Origin: Synaphobranchus kaupii
Taxonomy: Eukaryota; Chordata; Actinopteri; Anguilliformes; Synaphobranchidae
Assembly: GCA_029718625.1 (NCBI GenBank)
Contig: CM056376.1
Coordinates: 92,833,945 to 92,897,944 of the forward strand
Length of the DNA: 64,000 nucleotides
Direction: 5' to 3'
Shown: positions 1 to 10,190 of the stretch, in pieces
How the letters are laid out: each line of letters starts with the position of its first letter
How positions within the stretch are numbered: position 1 is the first letter of the stretch
The notes under the pieces: generated by a model
Told to the model about the DNA's origin: nothing
What the model saw: only the letters and a program-made list of their open reading frames with translations
Database searches by the model: none
Program-made: the position numbers and the translations under genes

Positions 1-607
1 TGTGTCACTTTGAAAATCCCCAACAAATTTGGGCACACAATGCCCTGATGTCTGTCATGAGGTGACCTGAGCATACCCTACCCTTGACAAGGGGGGAGCA
101 GGGAACCAGGGATGGAACCTGTTAGCTGCTGGGACCACACAGAAACTCAAGTTGGATGCACTCTTGCGGAAATACTCCAGTGTCTCGATGAGAAGGAGTG
201 GTAAACCAACAAGCCAAACAGGCCCTTACCAAGAACAACACACAAGCACACTCACCTACACTTGCAGCTCATTATTGCAGGACTCAAAGGATTTCAGTGA
301 GGTAAAGTGATTTTTAGCCACAATATTTTAAATAATACACTTTGGAAGTAGATAAACATTGCTTCTGAGACATCAGTGACCGCCTGCTGACCCCTCTGTT
401 GGTCACTGGCCTCCACTTGACATTTCAGCTGTTTCACGTCAATTCATCCCTCTGTTCCCCACATGACTCCTCCTGTTTCCCATGGTCCACTTCATCTCAG
501 GCTCATGACATCACTCTACAGTCTCTCTCTCTGCTCCGGTGTTTAATTTAAAGTCCAGAGAACGGACAGGCAGTCCTCTGCTCTCGTCTCCTTTTGCCAG
601 TGCTAAA

Positions 608-700
608 CAGTAGGGATGTCCCAATCAAGTTTTTTTTGTCTCCAATCCTGATCCGAGTCAATCGACATTGAGTGTCTGACAATACCGAGGCCTGATGCAA
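608..700. mobile_element. hAT-type transposon terminus (fragment)
   Basis: CAGTAGGGATGTCCCAATCA followed by a T run and then CCGAGTCAATCGACATTGAG resembles the 'CAGTAGGGATGTCCCGATC' ends of fish hAT elements. No matching right end was seen; the Tc1 element at 1499 lies within or beside its body. Confidence 0.5.
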
Positions 701-1498
701 ATTCTTTTTAAAATATGTAAAATATGAATCCTACATTAAAGTCAGTAAAACCAATTCAATTTGAGGAATACATGCTTACAAGACCGTTAAAATAGCTCTG
801 CATTCACAAAAAACCTTGCATCATGGCCCTTTCCTTTAATGGCCTTTATTTTTTCACACAAGTACACAAATAATTGTTCCATTCAAAATATGAAGTGCAG
901 GAAATATCAGAATAAACCACAAAAAAATTAAAGTATTTGTGTAAAACCATTGCACTCTTTCCTTTCCTTTTTAACACAAGCATATAACAAGTACAAAAAT
1001 AATTGTTCTTTTCAAAATATAAAACACACAAAATATCAGAATAACATATTTGTGTCAAACTAAAATTGTGGTTAACGCTGCTTTAGGCTACGGCATAGAT
1101 ACGACAGCTGGCGTAAACGGAGTCGAGGGGAATAAATTAAAGGCGAATGCCATTGGAAAACGCGACTTTCCATCTTTCTGTATGAATATGGGGCACATAG
1201 GTTGTACATTGGCATGAATTACTTTAAAAAAGAAAATCAATATATATTTTTAATGAATGGAAAATTATCAAATCTTGGCAGTCTCTTCCTGTTTTAGATT
1301 GGGCATATAATTTTGGACGAAATTAACATCATATCGGTATCCCACCTTTCCGTGTCCCACCCTCAGACTCATCACACGCAGGGATAGCAGGCAAGAGATG
1401 GGAGGGGCGCTCGCGTTATTTAACCCAGAGAATGTGAAAAAAAAAAACATGCCAAAACGGCCTGTTCAGTTCGAAGGAAGAGAAACTCACTGGATTTA

Positions 1499-3121
1499 CA
1501 GTCAAGCCGGAAAGTCTAAACACTCCTTTCACCTATCCACGTTTTATTATGTTACAGACTTATACTACAATAGATTGAGTTAATTTTTTGCCTCAAACAT
1601 CTACACACAATAGCCAATAATGACAAAGTGAAAACAGGTTTTTAGAAAATATGCAATTTTATTTTACTGACAAAAATAGGTTATTTAGGGGTTACATATC
1701 TGTACACACCCTTAGCCTAATACTTGGTTGCTGCACCTTTGGCAGCGATTACAGCTTCAAGGCGTCTAGGGAAAGAAGCTACGAGCTTGGCACACTTGTT
1801 TCTGGACATTTTTGCCCATTCCTCTTGGCATATCCTTGCAAGCTCCGTCAGGTTGGATGGGGAGCGTCGGTACACAGCCATTTTCAGCTCTTTCCACAGA
1901 TGTTGAATTGGATTCAGGTCTGGGCTCTGGCTGGGCCACTCAAGGACATGCACAGACTTTCTCCAAAGCCACTCCTTTGTTCTCTTGGCTGTGTGCTTCG
2001 GGTCATTGTCATGTTGGAAGGTAAACCTTCGCCCCAGTCTGAGGTCCAGAGCGCTCTGGAGCAGGTTTTCTTCAAGGATCTCGGTGTACTTAGCTGCATT
2101 CATCTTTCCCTCTATCAGGACTAGTCGCCCCGTTCCCGCTGCTGAAAAACATCCCCACATCATGATGCTGCCACCGCCATGCTTCACTGTAGGGATGGTA
2201 TTAGCCAGGTGATGAGCGGTGCCTGGTTTCCTCCAGACGTGACACTTGGTATTCAGGCCAAAAAGTTCAATTTTGGTTTCATCAGACCAGAGAATCTTGA
2301 TTCTCATGGTTTGAGAGTCCTCTAGGTGCCTTTTGGCAAACTCCAAGCGGGCTGTGATGTGCCTTTTACTAAGGAGGGGCTTCCGTCTGGCCACTCTACC
2401 ATAAAGGCCTGATTGGTGGAGTGCTGCCTGGATGGTTGATCTTCTGAAAGGTTCTCCCATCTCCACAAGGATACGCTGGAGCACTGTCAGAGTGACCCTC
2501 GGGTTCCTGCTCACCTCCCTGGCCAAGGCCCGTCTTCTCCGATTGCTCAGTTTGGCCAGGCGGCCAGGTCTAGGAAGATTCTTGGTGGTTCCAAACTTCT
2601 TCCATTTACGAATGATGGTGGCCACTGTGCTCTTTGGGACCTGTAAAGCTGCAGAGATTTTTCCGTACCCTTCTCCAGATCTATGCCTTGACACAATCCT
2701 GTTTCTGAGGTCTGCAGAAAATTCCTTTGACCCCATGGCTTGGAGTTTGCTCTGACATGCACTGTCAACTGTGGGACCTTATATAGGCAGGTGTTGGCAA
2801 TCCCCAATCATGTCCAATCAATTGAATTTATCACAGGTGGACTCCAATTAAGTTGTAGAAACATCACAAACAAAATGCACCTCAGCTCACTTTTGGGTGT
2901 CATATCAAAGGGTGTGCACACTTGTGTACATATGATATTTTACATTTTGATTTTTAATAAATTTGCACAAATGTCTAAAAACCTGTTTTCACTTTGTCAT
3001 TATGGGCTATTTTGTGTAGAATTTTGAGACAAAAAATGAACTCAATCTATTGTAGAATATGTCTGTAACGTAATAAAACATGGATAGGTGAAAGGAGTGT
3101 TCAGACTTTCCGGCTTGACTG
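1499..3121 (-). mobile_element. Complete Tc1-like transposon with long inverted repeats
   Basis: The 1623-bp element is flanked by TA on both sides (1497-1498 and 3122-3123). Both ends begin CAGTCAAGCCGGAAAGTCT and the inverted repeats stay alignable for about 210 bp. I count roughly 11 mismatches in the first 140 bp, so the two ends differ by about 8%. A second, inner TGTACACACCC / TGTGCACACCC motif gives an IR/DR-type end. It encloses one transposase gene. The divergence between the ends suggests it is not a very recent insertion. Confidence 0.93.
1717..2736 (-). CDS. Tc1-family transposase, full length, catalytic E replaced by Q
   Basis: This 339-residue uninterrupted frame is the usual length for Tc1 transposases (about 340). 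It would cut and paste the surrounding element at TA sites in the nucleus. N-terminal paired-like HTH domains (about residues 5-110) include KISAALQVPKSTVATIIRKW and the GRP-type PRPGRLAKLS segment. The catalytic core has WSDETKIELFG with D152, GGGSIMMWGCF, and FQHDNDPKHTAK with D243. In Tc1 enzymes of this type the third acidic residue is the E of NPIE, 35 residues after the second D. Here that position is Q278 (NPIQHLW), one base from a glutamate codon. The start is chosen at the MGSKEF methionine, which matches family N-termini. Despite the open frame, the protein is probably catalytically dead (inference). Confidence 0.93.
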   Translation of the reverse strand: MGSKEFSADLRNRIVSRHRSGEGYGKISAALQVPKSTVATIIRKWKKFGTTKNLPRPGRLAKLSNRRRRALAREVSRNPRVTLTVLQRILVEMGEPFRRSTIQAALHQSGLYGRVARRKPLLSKRHITARLEFAKRHLEDSQTMRIKILWSDETKIELFGLNTKCHVWRKPGTAHHLANTIPTVKHGGGSIMMWGCFSAAGTGRLVLIEGKMNAAKYTEILEENLLQSALDLRLGRRFTFQHDNDPKHTAKRTKEWLWRKSVHVLEWPSQSPDLNPIQHLWKELKMAVYRRSPSNLTELARICQEEWAKMSRNKCAKLVASFPRRLEAVIAAKGAATKY

Positions 3122-3392
3122 TATATATTTTTAAAATGCATTTACTTTTTTTTCTCTTTTAAAAAATCGTATCAACGTATGTTTGATAGACCTTATGGAA
3201 TAATATAAAATGACCATAAAATAGCATGTGTGGGGAGTCAATTGTTTCCATCGCATTTCACTTGATGGATCAATAAGGCCTATTTTTAATTTTTTACAAT
3301 CCTCTAAATCGAGAACCAGAACAACTGATGACCGCAGCACAAGGCAGACCACTTTACAACTCTGAGCACAAAAGGTTGCGGCAGACCGGTAG

Positions 3393-3537
3393 AGAAAGAA
3401 TGGGTGAAGAAGAGTGGGAAGGGGGACAGAGAAAGAGAAGGAGGGTGAGCAAGAGAGAAAGAGGTAGAGATTTAGAATGACAGTGAGAGAGAAATAGAGG
3501 GGAGACAGAGGGATAAATAGAGTGAGAGAGAAAGAGG
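3393..3537 (-). repeat. GA-rich (CU-rich in transcript) low-complexity tract
   Basis: About 145 nt made almost entirely of AGAGA/GGGAGA-type purines lie on the plus strand. In the pde3a pre-mRNA this is a pyrimidine-rich stretch starting about 110 nt after the exon 4 donor. Confidence 0.7.
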
Positions 3538-3646
3538 TCAATGGAACAAAGGATGAAGTCAATGTAATCAAAAAGAGGGGCATTAGGGGAAATGAGAAGA
3601 GAGCATCAGGTGCACAGTAAATACATTTGGGGGTGGATGGTGTCAC

Positions 3647-3804
3647 CTGCAGATGGGGCCCTCGTGGAGGGGCTTGATGCTGGCGCTGCGGTCCCGGCGC
3701 ACTGGGCCCGGCTCCATGGTGGGGAGGCCCGTGGCAGAGGTGGTGGTGGTCCAGGTGGAGGAGATTCGGCGCAGCAGCCCCGGGGGGAGGCTCCGTCTCA
3801 GACG
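3647..3804 (-). CDS. pde3a: pde3a exon 4 (phosphodiesterase 3A, phospho-regulatory segment)
   Basis: This is an internal coding exon of cGMP-inhibited cAMP phosphodiesterase 3A, which hydrolyses cAMP and cGMP at membranes and in the cytosol. The minus strand has acceptor ATCACAG before 3804 and donor CAG/GTGACA after 3647. The 158 nt give 52 codons plus 2 nt, and the exon starts in phase 0, matching the end of exon 3. Readable motifs are [28 protein letters not shown] and [10 protein letters not shown]. From the family: human S428 (RRSLP; PKC and 14-3-3 site), S438 (RRxS) and S465 (RSxSI) are all kept, as is the TSATG segment (human 445-449) that is mutated in hypertension with brachydactyly. 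The main differences from my memory of the human protein are Ile for Val before S438 and Met for Leu after GLPT. The acceptor has a poor pyrimidine tract. pde3b is the alternative, but exon 2 favours pde3a. Confidence 0.95.
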
Positions 3805-3850
3805 CTGTGATCACACACACGGCACTGCGTCACTGCCAGACCGAGAGCGG
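3805..3850 (-). promoter_or_regulatory. pde3a: Exon 4 3' splice site, weak UG-rich tract
   Basis: The last 20 nt of the intron read GCCGTGTGTGTGATCACAG on the transcript strand. There is no run of more than two pyrimidines, and further AG dinucleotides lie 22 and 30 nt upstream. The AG used is fixed by phase and by the conserved RLRRSLPPG start of the exon. Confidence 0.7.
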
Positions 3851-4638
3851 CAGCGGAAGGCACCAGATCCCACCGCCAGATCCGCCATCCTACTTTTCAC
3901 TAAGGTCAGCGGTCCATTCAACCTAAATCCAGTCATTAAGTGTCTGAATGCACAAGCAGATAGGGTGCTGAATGTTAGCTGCTTAAGTTGCCCCTGAAAA
4001 ACGATGTAATGAAAATAAGTTGGCACTCAGTAAGTGTACACGTACTCAGCTGTGGCCAACATAAGGAGGTCATTCAAAGTGGGATGAAATTAGCTTTCAT
4101 TTTGTATTTGTCCAGTAGGCACCCCGATAAAGACTTAGGGCCCTCTCTTCCACCCGGCGCTAACCCAAACGCGAGCGTCTTTGCTATCTTACACCCGGCG
4201 CAGGGTTCATTATAGCCTCTAGTGCTCACGTCGTTTAAATACCAAGTGATTGTGCGCCCATAGCAAGTGAACTGGGCGGGTTGGTCTTAAAATGAGGAGT
4301 GGCCAGGATTATTTTTGGAGTATTGCTATCTTGAGCCAGTAGAAAGCGCTTGCACTAAAACCACCACAAACCTGGTCTAAACTCATGTCGCAGTTGTGTA
4401 CATGTTATTTTAATGGCGCATATACTGTAAGTGCGTCTATATAGGCGTATGCACAACGCATGTACACCCTCCATGCACACAAGCAATATAAAAGTATATA
4501 AAAATATCAAGATTACAATGTGAAATATTATTATTGTGTAGGCTACATCAAAAATGCATAATAATAAAAGGGTTCATAGGTTAAAGACGACATACCTGTC
4601 CCGAACCGTTGGTCACATTTCCATAAGCAGGACATTAT

Positions 4639-6449
4639 TGTAATGGGGCGTGACGTGTGAGGTAGGAGGAGCCAAACGCAGCAAGGCGATTCTTTAAGCC
4701 CTAAGGCCACTAAGGCGGGAAACCCCGCAGATAAGGGAGGAGACAAGACAGGGAACACACGTACCAAAGCTACTAACCGGCTCACTGTCACACACCAATG
4801 AGTAGAAGCACAAACGCCAGGTTTTTCAGTAAGAAAACCAAACAAAGCGAATGGAACAAAGCACTAGGCTCTCAAACTTCTATGAGCTAAGTGACTAGAG
4901 AATGAGCCGGAAATAACAAACGCCCTGTCTCGGTAACGAGACGCATAAGAACAGGCGAGTAGCATAATGGCACAAACAAAACACACAGCCGATAAACACG
5001 GCAAAATACAAAATGGTATAAGAGAAGGCCAAAGGAACGGATATAATACTCCATGGGTACTTTCACAAGCTAGCAGTCACATGCAAAAACTAGGAAGCAG
5101 GAACAGACAAGAGCCAGGGGAGAAGAGTCTGGATAATTACATGCACATAGGCACATACGCCAGGAGGGGAAAGTCCGGATAACTATATCCACATGGCAAG
5201 TCCCGCATTACTCCAGAAAACGTAAAGGGGTAAACGCCCGATCTCTCAGGAGAGAGAAACATTTTACAGGCGAGCCGACGGAGCACCGTCGTCCCATAAC
5301 TTTACTAGCAAAGATGACCGCATAAGCTTAGTAGAAAATACACGCCCTAGCCTCTCAATAAGTGGAAATGGAAATGGAACAGAAAAATAACGTTCCAAGG
5401 CTATTTTCAGAGACTCGCAGTCACACACAAACATGTCCACAAAATCGTCCAGTCTCCCTAAGGGAAGACATGTACCGACAGACGAAACAGAACTACAGTT
5501 CCGAAGAAAATCGTCAAACTCCATATACGGATAAAGGAACAAGACATGCACCGACAGACGAAACAGAACTACAGTTCCGTACAAAATCGTCAAACTCCAT
5601 ATACGGATAAAGGCACAAGACATGTACCGACAGACGAAACTGAACTACAGTTCCGAACAGAATCGTCAAACTCCATATACGGATAAAATCACAAGACATG
5701 CACCGACAGACAAAACAGAACTACAGTTCCGAACAAAATCGCCAAAAAGCTCCATGTATAGAGACCGGTACAGAGGGATGCACAGGACAGCTGGACCGGA
5801 ATTATCGGCTAACCGATTAACACAAGCTCTAAAATACATGCTCTGCCTCTAAGAATAAATAAAGCCCTAAAGTCAGTATGATAAAACGCCCTGTCTCTTA
5901 GTAAGAAACTACCATACAAATATACACAAACAAAGACTCCTCTAGCTTACACGGAAGACAGCAAACAGAGAGAGGAGAAAGAGACAGAAACAGGCAAAAG
6001 ATCTAGGCAGCAAACAAACAAAGGTCAGACCAGAAAGCGGAGACTGAAACGAGCACACAAAAAAGGAATTAATCCTGGAAGATCAAAGCACAAAGGCAAG
6101 TCCCGCAAAACTCCAATATAGCACAACGGAGCAAAACGGTCTCCTTAACTCTAGACCTATCATACAGGCTAAAACTTTAAAAGGGCAAAAAATAAACCGC
6201 ACACAAAACAGCACAAATAATGCCATACAACACACTACAGCACAAACAACAAACAATCAATATCGAAGCCCCGAATGAAGGAAACGGAAGGCTTATATAG
6301 CTCACCGGCAACCATGTACAGCTGTGCAACGTTGATGGGACTTCTTCGCGAGAAGAAGGAACGGAGCCAAAACTCCACCAACGAAGCAGCGCCCACTTGT
6401 GGCGACCGAGGAACACGACCGCAAGGGAAAAAGGTCACAAACCATGACA
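4639..6449 (-). mobile_element. Solo LTR, copy A (1811 bp), TSD ATTAT
   Basis: On the minus strand it runs TGTCATGG...CCATTACA (5'-TG...CA-3') with a perfect 5-bp duplication ATTAT at 4634-4638 and 6450-6454. A TATA-like GAGCTATATAAGCC lies about 150 bp inside the 5' end on the minus strand. There is no internal gag/pol and only one LTR, so it is a solo LTR left by LTR-LTR recombination. Copies B and C are of the same family. Confidence 0.85.
5467..5760. repeat. 76-bp tandem repeat, about 4 copies, inside LTR copy A
   Basis: Units start at 5467, 5543, 5619 and 5695 with exact 76-bp spacing. Each holds ACCGACAGACGAAAC, GAACTACAGTTCCG and CTCCATATACGGATA. GAACTACAGTTCC is nearly palindromic. 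76 is not a multiple of 3, so the repeat is not coding. Confidence 0.92.
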
Positions 6450-7249
6450 ATTATAGAACACGGGAAAATATGCGTGAACCTATGGGTTGCCAACCTGACA
6501 GCTTTATTGTATTTAATGTCATCATTAAGCCAAAATAACAGTATTTATCTTATTAATAACATTAGAATGTAGGTAATGAACTTCGGATGAAGCTTGAACT
6601 TCGAGAACTCCATGAGAATAGCCTCATGGAATTGATGTTTGACAATGCTTCATTGTATAATCAAACGAAATTAGTTAAACAAGCAGGCTAATTTGGCGTT
6701 GTCTAAGGTGAGACTGAAGCCATATTCTGGTAGCTTATTCTCAGCTGTTGCAGGTGCCTTTAACAAAATTTTACCGAATATAGCCTATTTTCTAAAATAA
6801 CAGCACTGTCGGGAATTACCGGGAACCCGTACCGGTGTTAAACCCTAATGTTAAAGATTATGATTGTGTATATTAAAACGCTTCATCATGGTTAGTCCGA
6901 ATAATATTGATCATACTATTGATCCATATAGCCTATTCCTTGCTTGCACTACACATGCACGAGCAAGTCTCTTTCGCCATCATATAAGCAATCCACCAAG
7001 GTGGAAAAGCAGGCTTTTAAAGGGAATGGGATATGACATTTTGATTGGTTTATTGCATCTTACGCCCAAGACACACCTATAATTAATGAAGAGACTAAGT
7101 TAAGTCCATTTGCACGTTGCACTGTGCTTAGCGCTCAAAAAACTCACCGTCTAACTAACAAAAGTGGACTTGGACATGCCCTAAATGCACTTTACGCCAT
7201 GCGTTTAGACCAAGCGCTAAGATCACCAAGATAGAGCCCTTACAGTGTC

Positions 7250-7390
7250 AATGCATTTTACAGCTGCACATTTACCAAAGCAAATCCTTGCAATACTTGT
7301 CCAACTGTAGCACCCAACTGGGATTTAAACATGCAACCTTCTGGTTTTGATCCCAGTTGCCTGACTACTGTGCAACAATTATAAACTACC
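7250..7390 (-). mobile_element. tRNA-derived SINE-like fragment
   Basis: The minus strand reads AACCAGAAGGTTGCATG then TTTAAATCCCAGTTGGG, resembling the B-box part of fish tRNA-SINEs. The A box is not clear and the boundaries are approximate. Confidence 0.35.
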
Positions 7391-7416
7391 ACTCTTTCTG
7401 TTGCTTACAGGAACAA

Positions 7417-7481
7417 TTACTACTCAATATAAGGACACAGAATCAGAAGCTAAAAACCTGTGTCCTTATATTGAGTAGTAA
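7417..7481. repeat. Perfect 24-bp inverted repeat with 17-nt loop
   Basis: The arm at 7417-7440 (T + TACTACTCAATATAAGG + ACACAG) and the arm at 7458-7481 are exact reverse complements. The loop is AATCAGAAGCTAAAAAC. A transcript of either strand would form a 24-bp hairpin. Confidence 0.9.
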
Positions 7482-8426
7482 GTGTTTAGACAGGACAGTG
7501 ACATGCTGTGAGGTTATTCCCAACAGCCATGCACAGTTTTGCTCAGAAATGCCACAGAACATACAACTGACTGGCTCTCAAATACACAGACCATAGGAAG
7601 TGAAGGGAAAGCAAAGTCATGAAACCATGAACCCCCACAAAAATGGGGTTATGGTGTATTATTGATGGGCGTGCTTTGTATTGCTACATAGTGAAGAGTC
7701 TGTGATTGAGCAGAGGTCAGGTGGGGAGATGAAGATGACCGTGTGCCATTTAGCCACACGGAACAGGAATGTGGCACTGGCCGAAGACCCCCCAATCACA
7801 GCACGGGAGCCAGCGAAACCAATGGGAGCATGCCAGATCATCACTCCACCCCTCCATGGAATGGCTTAATGACAATGGTAACCTGTGATGGATAATTGTT
7901 TTCCAATCGAAAAGCTGGGCTGGAGGTGAACAGAGTACATACAGCAGATGGAAGAAAACAAACAGAAGTTTGTTCTGCTGCAGAAACATCTCTGCTTCTA
8001 TCTGCTTCTACATCTCTGCTTCTATTGGCTTTGTCATTACTACATCAATCACAGCCTTCAGGGGGATAACCAAGGGCCCGTGCAGAATAAAGATGTGCCA
8101 GATAAATCTGTACTCGTATTTATACACATACTTACAGGAATATATCCTCAGAAATGCATTATCTAATTCTGTGGTCGGTTTGATGTTTCCCAAAGCAAAA
8201 ACTGTTGCTCTGCACAATAATTCACCGGCCACTGAGAGCCATTTCAGTGTGTGGGAACCGTGATTATTTAACAGGGTTTATTGTTTCTCACACACAATAT
8301 ATAACATTACAGCCACTTAATAGAATTGGCTGCACTAGTGCACTCTCATGAGAAGTGACCTGCTGAGTGATGAGCTAATTTTGTCTGAAATGAAGCCACA
8401 TACAGTGCCGTACCATTTTGGATGTG

Positions 8427-8491
8427 GTGTGTGTGCATGCGTGTGTGCATGCGTGTGTGTACGTGTGTGTGTGTGTGTATGTGTGTGTGCT
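8427..8491. repeat. TG microsatellite, interrupted
   Basis: GT/GC dinucleotides with ATGCGTG interruptions extend over about 65 bp. Confidence 0.9.
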
Positions 8492-9768
8492 GGAAAGCAC
8501 TGTCAAGACACATTTAAATTCAGAGTGCCTTGACAGTTGTTTGAAACCAGTTTTTTATTTGTCTGGGACAGTGGCAATTCATGACATTTTACATTTGCTA
8601 CATGTTTGTTGGCAGTGTGGCATTGTGGGTAAAATGTTTGCAGGTTTGAGCAACATACTTAACCCAAATTCACAAGTAGCCCTGGATAAGTTGAATAGGG
8701 CCATAGCGCATTCCAACAATAAGAGGGTCTTTACACAAACAGTGGAGTGATTCCCAAGTTCACGCCAAGGTTCCTGTTTCATAGTTTTCAGAGTGTGCAA
8801 TATTAACTAATAACTAATCTTAGGGATGGTGTTGGAAAACACGCATCTGAACTCTATGTTGCTATTTGCCAATGACTTGTATTTGTCCTGAACAAAAACA
8901 TTAATTATTAGATACGTAGATGTACAGACAGACTGAATGACTGGTAGATGGAGAGAAAGGTAAGTAAGTGAATACATAATCTTGTGTGTTCGTGTTCTTG
9001 ACATAAGCCTTATCCTCTCTCTCTCCCTCTCCCTCCCTCCATGCGCCCGGCTGATGATGTTCATGCGAGCATGCTTTTTTGAATCTTGCAGATGCGATAA
9101 TCTACAAAAGCAAGAGGAGGGAGATGTCCGTCATGAATTTCAACACGTCAAATGACATGAATCAGACTCAGCGGCAGGACCGACCTCTCCTGAACCCCAG
9201 GATAGCTCACGGATATGGCTGGTTAGTGACGTGGAGGTGTGGTGCTCTCCATGGCTTTGCAAGTCCGACACAGCCACGAGTACCAAAACACTACAACGGC
9301 TTGGGAAATTCAACGGGCAAGGAACAGCCGAGCTGAGAGACAACTGGTGACAAAAAAAAATGTACGCCATAAAGCATACGAAAGAATAAGCCAATTCATG
9401 TCTGCACCTCATCTCACTCAGACATGGCAATATTCCCTCACACAGAACCAGCACCTGCACAGAGCCTACTCAAATGTCTATGCTTATTCAACATGAATCC
9501 ACATTACCTCACCTAAATTGCATTTACATTAAAATATTATGTTTTACAAATGTAATATAATAGCATATCCTGTGTAACTTTAAAAAGGTAGTATGTATTT
9601 AAAAGCATAAAAACAGAATGATTCCTCCACAATTCCTCCAAAATTTGGAATGCCAAATTGCAACTTGTTAGCCCACCCCATGCATAGCTACATCTTCCTC
9701 TGTTAAACTGAGAGGGAGGAGACCAGCGTAGGCAGTCAGCTGCAACACGCTTCCTTTTCACTGCACAG

Positions 9769-10190
9769 CTGTCACACAACGGATGACACCCCAGGGAGGG
9801 ATAGAATAGATGGACACAGGGAGATGCGGTAATTCTGGTTTTAACCGCCGTTTTATTCTAAAACTAAATAAAATCTCCGTTCACCCTCACGGGATCAAGG
9901 AAAATGTAACAAACTAAATAATAAAAGTAAAAACTCTCTCTCTCTCTCTCTGCATGCGGACACCTACTGTAGAAAGAAACACACATATAAGGCATGGGCT
10001 GATTAGTTAATGCCGCCGAGTATGTGTGCCTACTTGACCAGTAGGCGTGGCCTCAGATTGCCCAGATACTCTCTCCCAGACCGAGCCTTGCCTCAGCAGC
10101 TCTGTCAGCTCAGCTGCCCTCTCTACAGGTGCCTAATAGACCTGCGGAGTTCCTATGAGGTATGCCCTGCCGACTGAAACTATCTATCCT
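9769..10190 (-). mobile_element. Possible LTR-like segment
   Basis: On the minus strand this segment has a TATA-like CTTATATG, downstream AATAAAAC, and an end resembling CCCTGGGGTGTCATCC...GTGTGACA, which together suggest an LTR 3' half. No target duplication was found and the boundaries are uncertain. It also holds a short CT repeat (9933-9951). Confidence 0.25.

Larger units (their letters stand above)
1..3646 (-). other. pde3a: pde3a intron 4, 5' part (truncated by window edge)
   Basis: This is intronic sequence downstream of the exon 4 donor. On the transcript strand it begins with a pyrimidine-rich stretch (complement of 3393-3537), then a complete Tc1 element (1499-3121). A hAT-type terminus starts at 608 and its AT-rich body may run up to the Tc1 insertion. 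I see nothing recognisable in 1-600. Confidence 0.85.
4138..7239. mobile_element. Harbinger-like non-autonomous element, split by an LTR
   Basis: The left end GGGCCCTCTCTTCCACCC (after TTA, 4135-4137) and the right end AAGATAGAGCCC (before TTA, 7240-7242) form short inverted repeats with a 3-bp TTA duplication, as in PIF/Harbinger elements. Without the LTR at 4639-6449 the element is about 1.3 kb. The ends share GCGCTAA-type motifs. No transposase was seen. A hAT-like CCGGGAACCCGTACCGG fragment lies inside at about 6810-6850. Confidence 0.6.

Noticed and set aside
1651..2124. 157-codon plus-strand frame over the Tc1 element
   Set aside because: It is the antisense shadow of the minus-strand transposase, with no family motifs of its own.
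3131..3820. 229-codon minus-strand frame
   Set aside because: It overlaps pde3a exon 4 but in the wrong frame; the product is low-complexity His/Pro and Leu/Phe-rich. Phase and conserved motifs place the real exon in another frame.
5264..5852. Overlapping frames with repeated peptides such as ETELQFRTKS
   Set aside because: They are translations of the 76-bp LTR tandem array; the unit is not a multiple of 3.
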